A stretch of 15,893 nucleotides of DNA, taken from NCBI GenBank assembly GCA_026770585.1, contig MU647709.1:50608-66500 (forward strand), in the 5' to 3' direction. The stretch is from Baffinella frigidus. Taxonomy: Eukaryota > Cryptophyceae > Cryptomonadales > Baffinellaceae. The notes under the pieces were generated by a model. It was not told the origin of the DNA, ran no database searches, and saw nothing but the letters and a program-made list of their open reading frames with translations. Below, piece after piece: positions 8,282-14,602 of the stretch (the stretch's first letter is position 1; the number at the start of each line of letters is the position of its first letter). Position numbers and translations under genes: made by a program.

Positions 8282-8352
8282 GTTCGTGAGACGCAGCAGG
8301 TCAAGGGGGCGTGGCTGCCGGAGAACGAAGCGGAGCACGTGGAACTCACCAT
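8282..8352 (+). CDS. PDZ-domain protein gene, exon b (linker and first PDZ strand)
   Basis: This is a 71-nt exon. The acceptor is CCGGTTCAG|GTTCGTG and the donor CACCAT|GTGAGC. It starts in phase 0, matching the end of exon a, and leaves two bases (AT) that join the first C of exon c to make Ile. It encodes a charged linker (VRETQQVKGAWLPENEAE) followed by HVELTI, which fits the first beta strand of a PDZ domain. Two older copies lie just upstream (about 7910-7957 and 8134-8205). Both are frame-broken by insertions relative to this copy, and one has lost its acceptor AG, so this third copy is the only usable one. A family D-like foldback begins within about 10 bases of the donor. The assignment rests on phase, splice sites and the fit to PDZ. 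Confidence 0.58.
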
Positions 8353-8354
8353 GT

Positions 8355-8524
8355 GAGCGCATCCGGGAGCATGTTTAATTTGAAAGAAAAAACGGCCTAT
8401 CAAACCGGATTATGGCCCTAATTAAATTTACTGAGGACCCTAATAGACCTTCGGCCAACTGCTACGAACAAATAGGGATTCGTTTTCTTTTATATTAAAC
8501 ATGTCCCCGGATTAGAGCGCATCC
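8355..8524. mobile_element. foldback element at the exon b donor, with direct repeats
   Basis: The inner ends are CCGGGAGCATGTTTAATTTG and TATTAAACATGTCCCCGG. GAGCGCATCC lies at both edges (8355-8364 and 8515-8524), as expected of a target-site duplication. The left repeat overlaps the donor GTGAGC at 8353-8358. A truncated relative in inverse orientation is at 14899-15012. Confidence 0.68.
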
Positions 8525-8536
8525 TCCACCACCCTA

Positions 8537-8681
8537 ACCACCAGCTACCAGAAGTGAACCAAATCGAACGATCACAAAAGTTGGTTTCCCCTGCAGACTA
8601 AAGGCTCAGCCTTTAGTCTGCAGGGGGGGTTACCACAGGCCTCGTCACCCTGATTTGGTTCTCTTCTGGTGGCTGGTGGTA
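8537..8681. mobile_element. family E foldback element
   Basis: CCACCAGCTACCAGAAGTGA then ACCAAATCG at the left; GATTTGGTTCTCTTCTGGTG then GCTGGTGG at the right. The centre is an 18-bp perfect hairpin (8588-8605 with 8609-8626) with a TCA loop. Confidence 0.7.
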
Positions 8682-8692
8682 ACATTACTTTA

Positions 8693-8829
8693 ATCTCGAT
8701 ACAAGTATTAATTAATTGATTTTTGGCAACGAAAATTACTACACGGTTTGCTTTTACAAGTAATAGCAGAGCATTTGTGTAGTAAATTTCGTTGCGCCTC
8801 AAGTAATTAATTAATACTTTTCTGGAGAT
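8693..8829. mobile_element. family D2 foldback element
   Basis: ATCTCGATACAAGTATTAAT at the left, ATTAATACTTTTCTGGAGAT at the right, with the shared inner arm CAACGAAAATTACTACAC/GTGTAGTAAATTTCGTTG. Confidence 0.74.
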
Positions 8830-8866
8830 GAATTTGCAGGCTAGAGCTGGCCTCTGAAGCACCCTT

Positions 8867-9002
8867 ATCTCCACAAAAGTATTAATTAACTGCTTTTGGC
8901 GCAACGAAATTTACTACACAAATGCTCTACTAGTACTTTTATGAGCAAATCGTGTAGTAATTTTCGTTGCCCACAGCTATTAATTAATACTTCTATGGAG
9001 AT
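8867..9002. mobile_element. family D2 foldback element
   Basis: ATCTCCACAAAAGTATTAAT at the left, ATTAATACTTCTATGGAGAT at the right. Same family as the neighbour 40 bases upstream. Confidence 0.74.
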
Positions 9003-9112
9003 TAACTCTCTCACTCAGAAAGCTTCCATCACTCGCCTCCGAGTAAGCCCCCGCAAATCCCACTCGATTGGAGCTATTGGACCGCATCCTCCACCAACCC
9101 TCTTCTGCTGCA

Positions 9113-9281
9113 GTAGAGCGCTGTGCAGAGAAGTTGGCCACGGGAAATAATGGAAAATCGAGAAATTGGAGCCATTTTATCAACCTTTGAGAATTTTAGT
9201 ACCATGAATTTCTCAAAAGTGGACAAAATGGCCCCAATTTTCCCATTTTTCGTTGGCCAACTTCTCTGCACAGCGCTCTAC
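9113..9281. mobile_element. long foldback with 27-bp terminal arms
   Basis: GTAGAGCGCTGTGCAGAGAA then GTTGGCC at the left; the complement ends at 9281. An inner inverted repeat GAAATTGGAGCCATTTT / AAAATGGCCCCAATTTT is present. Confidence 0.75.
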
Positions 9282-9284
9282 TTT

Positions 9285-9437
9285 CCACCAGCCACGGAAA
9301 GTGAACCAAATCGAGCGAAAGCAAACGTTGATTCCCCCTGGGTGATAAACCCTCAGGGTTTATCCCTTGGTGAAATTGCCCACAGGTCTCCGTATCGCGA
9401 TTTGGTTCACTTGTGGTTGCTGGTGGTTGGGGGGCAT
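9285..9437. mobile_element. family E foldback element
   Basis: CCACCAGCCACGGAAAGTGA then ACCAAATCG at the left; CGATTTGGTTCACTTGTGG then TTGCTGGTGG at the right. It has a central GATAAACCC-TCA-GGGTTTATC hairpin, again with a TCA loop. Confidence 0.72.
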
Positions 9438-9473
9438 GCCTTCGTCAGACTTCAACACATTACTCCGGATTCC

Positions 9474-9612
9474 ATGTGGAAAACTTTTCAATTTAAAAAA
9501 CGTCGGGAATGAAATTTGCTACACTTAACTATATTTACTAGTAATATTAAAGCAAACGTGTAGTGATTTTCGTTGAATTTGGTTTTTTAATTGAAAATGT
9601 TTCCGCATTAGA
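9474..9612. mobile_element. family D-like foldback element
   Basis: CATGTGGAAAACTTTTCAAT then TTAAAAAA at the left; TTTTTTAATTGAAAATG then TTTCCGCAT at the right; inner GTGTAGTGATTTTCGTTG. Confidence 0.66.
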
Positions 9613-9641
9613 TTCCTAGATCTGCCTCAATCGGATTTCAC

Positions 9642-9778
9642 ATGGAAACGGGTTTGATTTAAAACCAATGGGTTCAATAAAAATTACTACACGGATGCTT
9701 TAATATTACTTGTAAATCTCATTTTGTGTAGTAGATTTCACTGCTGGAAAGTTTTAAATTAAAACCGTTTTCCTATGA
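9642..9778. mobile_element. family D-like foldback element
   Basis: GGAAACGGGTTTGATTTAAA at the left, TTTAAATTAAAACCGTTTTCC at the right; inner AAAATTACTACACGG and TTGTGTAGTAGATTTCA. Confidence 0.66.
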
Positions 9779-9998
9779 GATTGACAAGACTATTCTGAGA
9801 AGAGTATTCTGTTGACATCCCAGGTGTGCGGTACAACCACACAGCGAACTTCAAAGGGGTTTCTGAATAACCCTTAAGCGATAAGACCTACGACCCTACG
9901 GTAGGCAACCCGTAGGGACATAGGGGGGTTCCTACTGATCAGGTAACGGAAACTCGGCCCAAAATGGGCCGAAAAGCCCTTCGTAGCCCGCTGTGTGG
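9750..9998 (+). repeat. block inverted at 15231-15480, including a family C element
   Basis: TTAAAACCGTTTTCCTATGAG through ATTGACAAGACTATTCTGAG and GTTGACATCCCAGGTGTGCG, then the family C unit from 9862 (GAATAACCCTTAAGCGATAAG) to the GTAGCCCGCTGTGTGG end. Confidence 0.75.
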
Positions 9999-10145
9999 TA
10001 CGGCAACGTGGGAGCGAAAATGAGCCCGGGCTCACTGGCATGTGAAGACCAAATCAGCATGAGGCAGAGCTGGGATTCCGACTGAACCTTGAGGGTTTGG
10101 GGTGTAGGGTTCAGCCTCCAGGGTTCTAGAACAAGGGAAGCGATG

Positions 10146-10296
10146 TTATCTCAAAAAAAAAAGTTCTAAAACTCGTTTTCTCAAGTCAATTCCCCTTCAA
10201 ATATGTCAACTTATGCGTGGAGACAAGAACAAGTTGACATATTTGAAGGGGAATTGACTTAAGACGACGAGTTTTAGAACTCCTTTTCTGAGATAA
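10146..10296. mobile_element. family F foldback element
   Basis: TTATCTCA then AAGTTCTAAAACTCGTTTTC at the left, AGAACTCCTTTTCTGAGATAA at the right, followed directly by repeat K as in the 4984-5340 region. Confidence 0.78.
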
Positions 10297-10502
10297 GTCC
10301 CTTGGGGACAGCTGGTGGACGGTATTCACGCAAATTGAAGGACTTTAAAAGCCCTGGATCTGCTTTCGAAATAGGTCTAGCGCTGGTAAGTCCCTCTCAC
10401 TTAGTCCCTCTCCAGCGAGGGACTTAGGTGGGTCGCTGGCGTTAGCTTTTGGCATTAGGAAGCATCCCGTGAGACACCTGGTGGACGGTATTCACGCATG
10501 GG
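10295..10502 (+). repeat. dispersed repeat K, second identical copy
   Basis: Same sequence as 5133-5340, including the internal TCCCTCTCACTTAGTCCCTC duplication. The copies diverge after CACGCATGGGT. Confidence 0.8.
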
Positions 10503-10828
10503 TCACAGGCTTCTGGGTCGCACTCTCCACCAGCCCTGGAGAGTGGCTCAAATTGTGCTCTGGAAATATTTTTCAAATGTTGATTTTTGGTACAAAATGT
10601 GTCAACTTTTGTCGCATGTACCCCAGATCTGGGGTAAATGTCAAGGCAATTCAAAACGGTTCCAGGGCACTATTTGAGCCACCTCCAAGGGCTAGTGGTC
10701 AGAGAGGGTTTCTGGCAGGATTCCGGCTAACCCAATACAAGACGAGGAAGGGATACAGGGGAATTAGAGGGGGGCTGTGGCTTCTAGCGACCCAACTCTG
10801 TTGCTGAGAACCTGCCGAACCCCAATCC
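10503..10828. other. no gene recognised in this part of intron 2
   Basis: Contains a short palindrome CTCTCCACCAGCCCTGGAGAG and a 112-codon open frame that begins inside repeat K and has no recognisable features. Confidence 0.45.
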
Positions 10829-10912
10829 CCAAACCCTAATCCATGAAACCCCAATCCATGAAACTCCAATCCATGAAACTCCAATCCATGAAACCATGAA
10901 ACCATGAAATCC
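10829..10912. repeat. minisatellite with CCAATCCATGAAA units
   Basis: Four to five units of CCAATCCATGAAACT/CC, shrinking to CCATGAAA, grade into the telomere-like run that follows. Confidence 0.8.
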
Positions 10913-10923
10913 TGGAGACTCAA

Positions 10924-10972
10924 CCCTAAACCCTAAACCCTAAACCCTAAACCCTAAACCCTAAACCCTAAA
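10924..10972. repeat. perfect (CCCTAAA)7 interstitial telomere repeat
   Basis: 49 bases of exact plant-type telomere heptamer inside intron 2 of the PDZ gene model. Confidence 0.92.
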
Positions 10973-11318
10973 CGCTCAACACTGCCAAAACACTGCGAAA
11001 GCCCATCTCCTCCCCGTGCCTCCTAGCTCTGTCTTAGACTATTAGGGCTCAGTCTTTTAGGGCTCGCCAAAGTTTCAGTCTATTAGGGCCCCCCAATCTG
11101 CTTCCCCCGGGCTCTTTCCCGCTCCAAAGTTGGCGGATTTGCACCCCGCATGGCAACGTGAGGATAGTCTGGCAGTCAACCCGCGTGAGGCAGAGCTGTG
11201 TGGGATCCTCCGCGCTGACTCCTCTCCGGCCTCCGCGCTGACTCCTCTCCTGCTATGTCCCGAACCCCTAAACCCTGAATACCGAATACTGAACCTCAAA
11301 TCCTGAACCCTGACCTCC

Positions 11319-11653
11319 TCCTCTCCTCTCCTCTCCCCTCCGCGCCTCCGCGCTGACCTGAACCCTACGCCCTAAACCATAAACCATAAACCATAAACCA
11401 TAAACCATACACCCTAAACCCCAAACCCAAAACCCAAAACCCAAAACGCTAAACTCCGCTCCGCCTCTCTCTCAGCCACGTGGACAAAAGCGCCCCCGCC
11501 CCTCTCCTCTCCGCGCCTGCGCGCAGACCTGAACCCTACACCCTACGCCATAAAACATAAAACATAAAAAATAGAACATAAACCATAAACCATAAACCAT
11601 AAACCATAAACCCCACACCCTAAACTCTAAACTCTGCTCCGCCTCTCCCGCAG
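11319..11653. repeat. tandemly duplicated intron segment of telomere-like heptamers
   Basis: CTCCTCTCC-CGCGCC, then GACCTGAACCCTAC, then CCATAAA/CCCAAAA runs and a polypyrimidine acceptor appear twice (about 11319-11475 and 11497-11653). Each ends in CAG|CCACGTGGACAAA. Confidence 0.7.
11476..11502 (+). pseudogene. exon c shadow 1 (5' end with acceptor)
   Basis: CTCTCTCTCAG|CCACGTGGACAAAAGCG repeats the acceptor and first bases of exon c, then breaks off into TCTCCTCTCCGCGCC repeat. The upstream telomere-like intron segment is repeated as well. Confidence 0.7.
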
Positions 11654-11750
11654 CCACGTGGACAAAGGCGTCCCCGCGCCGAACAGCAAGACACGCGCCA
11701 CCCTCTGTGGCGTCGGGGCCCACTTCGAGGCCACCGCCAACCACGTCACG
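11654..11750 (+). CDS. PDZ-domain protein gene, exon c (carboxylate-binding loop)
   Basis: This is a 97-nt exon between a strong acceptor (CTCTCCCGCAG) and the donor CACG|GTACGC. The first C completes a codon from exon b, then 32 codons follow and the exon ends in phase 0. It encodes HVDKGVPAPNSKTRATL then CGVGAHFEATANHVT. CGVGAHFE sits where PDZ domains carry the GLGF-type loop that binds the C-terminal carboxylate of partner proteins, and the flanking strands have the expected lengths. Shadows lie at 11476-11502 (5' part), 11853-11928 (3' part) and 12284-12296 (only the 3' end with its donor). The 11853 copy has an open frame but its only nearby AG gives the wrong phase. The PDZ assignment follows from the known family pattern; binding partners cannot be predicted. 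Confidence 0.68.
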
Positions 11751-11769
11751 GTACGCTTTGGGGGTTACG

Positions 11770-11850
11770 GGGACTGGGGGAGGGAGAGGGAGAGACGGGG
11801 GGAGGGAGACAGAGACAGAGGCAGAGGCAGAGACAGACAGAGATAGAGGC
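11770..11850. repeat. polypurine tract (GGGAGA/GACAGA)
   Basis: About 80 bases of A/G-rich simple repeat just after the exon c donor. Confidence 0.85.
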
Positions 11851-11852
11851 CC

Positions 11853-11928
11853 AGCCCCGAACAGCAAGACGCGCGCAACCCTGTGCGGCGTCGGGGCCCA
11901 CTTCGAGGCGACCGCCCACCCCGCCCCG
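11853..11928 (+). pseudogene. exon c shadow 2 (3' part with donor)
   Basis: This copy of the last three quarters of exon c ends with the same donor (CCG|GTACGC). The frame is open and encodes APNSKTRATLCGVGAHFEAT then AHPAP, with several silent changes against exon c. The nearest AG would place it out of phase with exon b, so it does not look like a simple alternative exon. Confidence 0.66.
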
Positions 11929-11947
11929 GTACGCATGCGGGAACAAG

Positions 11948-12065
11948 CATTTTTCTTTGAAAATATCTGCACGAAAATTACTACACAATTGCTTCGGACG
12001 TGACCCGTTGTGTAGTAACTTTCATTGCCAGCTTTTGAAAGAAAAATCGTTCCCAGATTAGTACG
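11948..12065. mobile_element. family D-like foldback, diverged
   Basis: ATTTTTCTTTGAAAATATCTG at the left, GCTTTTGAAAGAAAAATCG at the right, inner CGAAAATTACTACACAA and TTGTGTAGTAACTTTCATTG. Confidence 0.65.
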
Positions 12066-12283
12066 GTTTGGGATCATAAATAACCAATAAATAAATTATC
12101 ATTCGTCTCCAACGTCTCCGCCCGGTATAATCTAAGAGTTGACCGGGACTAATCTTAAGTCGACGTTCTGGCTGAGTGGTGCAAATCCGGCAACTTTTGG
12201 CGACCGCCAGCCACGGCACGGTGCTACTCCCTGTCCCTGCTGACTATTTTTAAGTTGACATGCTGGGTCTACGTTGCAAACCC

Positions 12284-12320
12284 CAACCACGTCACGGTAC
12301 GGTTTGGGGTTTACGGGGAT
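12284..12320 (+). pseudogene. exon c shadow 3 (3' end plus donor and intron start)
   Basis: CAACCACGTCACG|GTACGGTTTGGGG matches the end of exon c and the first bases of its intron (CAACCACGTCACG|GTACGCTTTGGGG). A weaker relative lies near 12203-12226 (GACCGCCAGCCACGGCACGGT). Confidence 0.6.
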
Positions 12321-12369
12321 TATTCTTAAGTCAACTTTCTGGTTGTGTGGTGCACATTCTAGATCTGTC

Positions 12370-12443
12370 CCACTTAGATTTGGGCTCCCCATAAATTCGC
12401 CCCCCCCCCCTCCATTATTTTATGGGGAGCCCAAATCAAGTGG
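12370..12443. repeat. hairpin around a poly-C loop
   Basis: CCACTTAGATTTGGGCTCCC then CATAAA pairs with TTTATGGGGAGCCCAAATCA then AGTGG; the loop contains about 12 consecutive C. Confidence 0.78.
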
Positions 12444-12490
12444 ACCAGAGCTAGAAATTCGGTAACTTTTGCATGGAAAAGAGTCCGGGA

Positions 12491-12628
12491 TTTTGAATAA
12501 CCCCTAAGCGATAAGAGCTAGGACCCTACGGTAGGCAACCCGTAGGGCCAAAGGGGGTTTCCTACGGATAAGGTAACGGAAAGGTGGCCCGATTTGGGCC
12601 GAAAGTCCCTTCGTAGCCCGCTGTGTGG
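12491..12628 (+). mobile_element. family C element
   Basis: GAATAACCCCTAAGCGATAAG to TTCGTAGCCCGCTGTGTGG, with core GGACCCTACGGTAGGCAACC. About 138 bp and not a simple foldback: it has internal palindromes (GGCCCGATTTGGGCC). Confidence 0.68.
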
Positions 12629-12782
12629 AGATGGGGCCGCAGCGGAGCGCAGCGGCAAAGGTTCTGATAAGGCGTTTTGCCACACAGTGGACTACGGACC
12701 TTTCATCAAAAGTCAACTAACCCTGCGGCCAGTCAACTTTCAGGGTTTTCTTGTCCAAAGTTGGTCACGTCCCCGCACGCAG

Positions 12783-12860
12783 GTGACGAGACTGGTCAAA
12801 CGAGACTGGTCAAAGGGGGCGCGGCGGAGCGCGGCGGGAAGGTTCCGGGTAGGCGTTGTG
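12783..12860 (+). pseudogene. exon d shadow 1
   Basis: GCACGCAG|GTGACGAGACTGGTC starts like exon d but contains a 14-nt internal tandem duplication (ACGAGACTGGTCAA) that shifts the frame, and it diverges after GGGAAGGT. Confidence 0.7.
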
Positions 12861-12960
12861 TACCTCACACCACCTACGGTTTGACTTAACCTAGCCACCG
12901 TGGCTACTTGAGGCGACAAGTGGACCCAACCCCGAAAACCCAAACCCTAAACGCGCACAG

Positions 12961-13023
12961 GTGACGGGGCTCACCAGGGGGGGGGCGGCGGAGCAAGGCG
13001 GGAGGGTGTGCGCGGGCGATAGA
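12961..13023 (+). pseudogene. exon d shadow 2
   Basis: GCGCACAG|GTGACGGGGCTCACC stays in frame (VTGLTRGGAAEQGGRV, then CAGDRT) until an in-frame TAG at 13024. The resemblance to the PDZ core is clear, and it is preceded by a short telomere-like run (AACCCAAACCCTAAAC). Confidence 0.68.
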
Positions 13024-13042
13024 ACCTAGGGTACGAGCCTCG

Positions 13043-13165
13043 TACACCCTGAGGATCCCCTGGGGGGAGTTATCAGCATCGGGTTTTATCGGCTGGCGGC
13101 TGATAATTTGCCTCCGATAACTGATAACTCCGACAAGTTATCCCCCCCCCACCCGATAACACAAC
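13043..13165. repeat. GTTATC-rich imperfect foldback
   Basis: GGGGGGAGTTATCAGCATCGG and CCGATAACTGATAACTCCG pair imperfectly, with GTTATCCCCCCCCCACCCG at the end. Confidence 0.5.
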
Positions 13166-13175
13166 CCTGAAGCAG

Positions 13176-13262
13176 GTGACGAGACTGGTCAAAGGGGGCG
13201 CGGCGGAGCGCGGCGGGAAGGTGCGTGTGGGCGATCGAATCGTGGGCGTCGACGGGCGACCG
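13176..13262 (+). CDS. PDZ-domain protein gene, exon d (PDZ core)
   Basis: This is an 87-nt exon of 29 codons, phase 0 at both ends, with acceptor GAAGCAG and donor CCG|GTGGCC (a weak but usable GT). It encodes VTRLVKGGAAERGGKV and then RVGDRIVGVDGRP. This is the most diagnostic PDZ segment: the GGxAERGG turn, the V-G-D-R-I strand and the V-D-G turn. It also shows the piece is not a random reading frame. Two earlier copies, each with its own acceptor CAG, are broken: 12783-12860 by an internal 14-nt duplication, and 12961-13023 by an in-frame TAG. A fourth copy of the second half is at 13452-13498. An exon reading on past the donor would run through GCCCCCTCC into repeat sequence, which fits PDZ less well. 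Confidence in the PDZ identity is high; the exact donor is less certain. Confidence 0.74.
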
Positions 13263-13317
13263 GTGGCCCCCTCCCGCCACGTTTCTTGGTGTTTGGTTTC
13301 CACACGGTGGACTGCGA

Positions 13318-13378
13318 ACCTTTCATGTAAAACTCGGTTTCATATCGGCTCCTTTCATGTAAAACTCGGTTTCAAATA
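13318..13378. repeat. tandem duplication of about 32 bp
   Basis: CCTTTCATGTAAAACTCGG occurs twice (about 13319 and 13351). A relative, CCTTTCATCAAAAGTC, is at 12699. Confidence 0.72.
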
Positions 13379-13451
13379 GGTTGCGGCGGCCGCCAGAAGA
13401 GAGCCAGATTTGATCTGGTTTGATTTGATTTGATCCTCGCCAAGAGTAGTA

Positions 13452-13498
13452 GGAAGGTGTGTGTGGGCGATAGAATCGTGGGCGTCGACGGGCGGCCG
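13452..13498 (+). pseudogene. exon d shadow 3 (second half)
   Basis: This copies the second half of exon d (GTGTGTGTGGGCGATAGAATC, then GTGGGCGTCGACGGGCGGCCG). It encodes VCVGDRIVGVDGRP and is followed by GTGCAC, which could serve as a donor. The first half is absent. Confidence 0.66.
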
Positions 13499-13542
13499 GT
13501 GCACACCCTCCCCACACAGCGGACTACAACGGGATTTCTCAA

Positions 13543-13738
13543 TAGAGCGGTTGTCGCATCTGTCGGCCACCCACCGATATGAAATTATGAACAAGGGCTC
13601 CAATTCCGGCCACTTTTGGCATTTTTGTCACATCATAAAACTCTAAAACTTCAGAATCACGCCAAAGGTTGCCGGAATTGGAGCCTTTGTTCATAATTTC
13701 ATATCGGTGGGTGGCCGACAGACGCGAAAACCGCTCTA
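13543..13738. mobile_element. long foldback with about 70-bp arms
   Basis: TAGAGCGGTT, CTGTCGGCCACCCACCGATA and TGAAATTATGAACAAGG on the left are mirrored on the right, ending CCGCTCTA at 13738. It lies in the intron between exons d and e and shows no coding potential. Confidence 0.8.
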
Positions 13739-13761
13739 ACCTAACCCATGCGTCGATACTC

Positions 13762-13806
13762 AGTAGGACCCTATGGTAGGCAATCCCATCCGTAGGGACA
13801 TAGGAT
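13762..13806 (+). repeat. family C fragment
   Basis: GTAGGACCCTATGGTAGGCAA then CCGTAGGGACATAGG; only the core is kept. Confidence 0.55.
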
Positions 13807-13824
13807 TGCTGGAACATGGTACCC

Positions 13825-14000
13825 TATGTCCCTAAACCCAAGCCCTGAAACCTAAATCCTAAACCCTAAAACCTAAAACCTAAAACCTAAAACCTAAACC
13901 CCAAACCCTAAACCCTAAACCCCTAACCCCAGACCCCAAACCCTAAACCCCAAACCCCAAACCCCAAACCCTAAACCCTGAACCCCAACCCCCAAACCCC
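13825..14000. repeat. telomere-like heptamer array before exon e
   Basis: Mixed CCTAAAA, CCCTAAA and CCCCAAA units run right up to the exon e acceptor, so a C/A-rich repeat takes the place of the usual pyrimidine tract. Confidence 0.85.
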
Positions 14001-14002
14001 AG

Positions 14003-14065
14003 GTGGCGGGTAACGGAATGTTCGAGCTGTCCAAGATGGTCCTCGGACCAGAGGGATCCTGCGTG
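14003..14065 (+). CDS. PDZ-domain protein gene, exon e (PDZ helix and last strand)
   Basis: The exon begins after ACCCCAG in phase 0 and encodes VAGNGMFELSKMVLGPEGS plus CV. Joined to exon d it gives VDGRPVAGNG then MFELSKMVLGPEGS. From the DG turn to GPEGS this is 21 residues, the same spacing I count in the plant CtpA PDZ pattern (NGxx... then RGPxGS), recalled from family knowledge. The 3' end is uncertain: GTG|GTGCTA at 14065/14066 is a possible donor, while reading on would go through telomere-like repeat to a stop near 14163. The final strand and the rest of the protein are missing from the window, so the gene should continue to the right. Three copies of this exon follow at 14168, 14290 and 14603. 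Only this one has the complete in-frame sequence behind an acceptor. Confidence 0.66.
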
Positions 14066-14068
14066 GTG

Positions 14069-14162
14069 CTAAACCCGAAACCCGAGACCCGAAACCCGAA
14101 ACCTGAGGCCCGAAACCCTTACGCCCGAAACCCGAGACCCGAGACCCGAAACCCGAAACCAT
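14069..14162. repeat. CCCGAAA/CCCGAGA heptamer array
   Basis: Telomere-like heptamers with T replaced by G. The array links exon e with its first shadow. Confidence 0.85.
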
Positions 14163-14167
14163 AAACC

Positions 14168-14202
14168 GAAGATGGTCCTCGGACCAGAGGGATCATGCGT
14201 GG
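14168..14202 (+). pseudogene. exon e shadow 1 (3' part)
   Basis: GAAGATGGTCCTCGGACCAG and what follows repeat the last 35 bases of exon e, joined directly to ACCATAAACC telomere-like sequence. Confidence 0.68.
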
Positions 14203-14289
14203 TGCGAACACCCCTCCCTAGGCTCCAAGGGCGTGGGGTCAGACCCCCTGCCCTCGCGTCCTCGCTCGCACCACCCACCCCGGAACCGT

Positions 14290-14347
14290 CTGGGATGTTT
14301 TGAGCTGTCGAAGATGGTCATGGGACCAGAGGGATCCTGCGTGGTGC
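14290..14347 (+). pseudogene. exon e shadow 2 (nearly full length)
   Basis: TCTGGGATGTTTTGAGCTGTC and the following bases copy most of exon e. One extra T between ATGTT and GAGC breaks the frame relative to the intact exon; past that point it again encodes FELSKMVMGPEGSCV. Confidence 0.68.
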
Positions 14348-14349
14348 TA

Positions 14350-14602
14350 ACCCCGAAACCCGAAATTCGAAACCCGAGACCTGAGACCCGAAAATCTCAC
14401 ACCCGAGACCCGAAACCCGAAACCCGAAACCTGAGGCCCGAAACCCTTACGCCCGAAACCCGAGACCCGGAAATCTCACACCCGAGACCCGAGACCCGAA
14501 ACCCGAAACCTGAGGCCCGAAACCCTTACGCCCGAAACCCGAGACTCGAGACCCGAGACCCGAGACCCGAGACCCGAGACCCGAACCCCGAAACCATAAA
14601 CC
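14350..14602. repeat. CCCGAAA/CCCGAGA heptamer array with higher-order repeat
   Basis: A unit containing AAATCTCACACCCGAGACCC, CCTGAGGCCCGAAACCCTTA and CGCCCGAAACCCGAGA is repeated. The array links exon e shadows 2 and 3. Confidence 0.85.

Noticed and set aside
11853-11928. Exon c shadow 2 as an alternative exon
   Set aside because: The coding frame is intact, but the only close AG gives the wrong phase with exon b and the first part of the exon is missing.
11472-12077. 201-codon minus-strand open frame
   Set aside because: It is antisense to exon c and its shadow, and passes through telomere-like, polypurine and foldback sequence; its low-complexity SVSVS and YGLWFM runs are translations of those repeats.
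14003-14163. Exon e reading through the heptamer array to a TAA as the protein's C terminus
   Set aside because: It would give a repeat-encoded tail instead of the last PDZ strand. A splice near 14065 fits better, although it is not proven.
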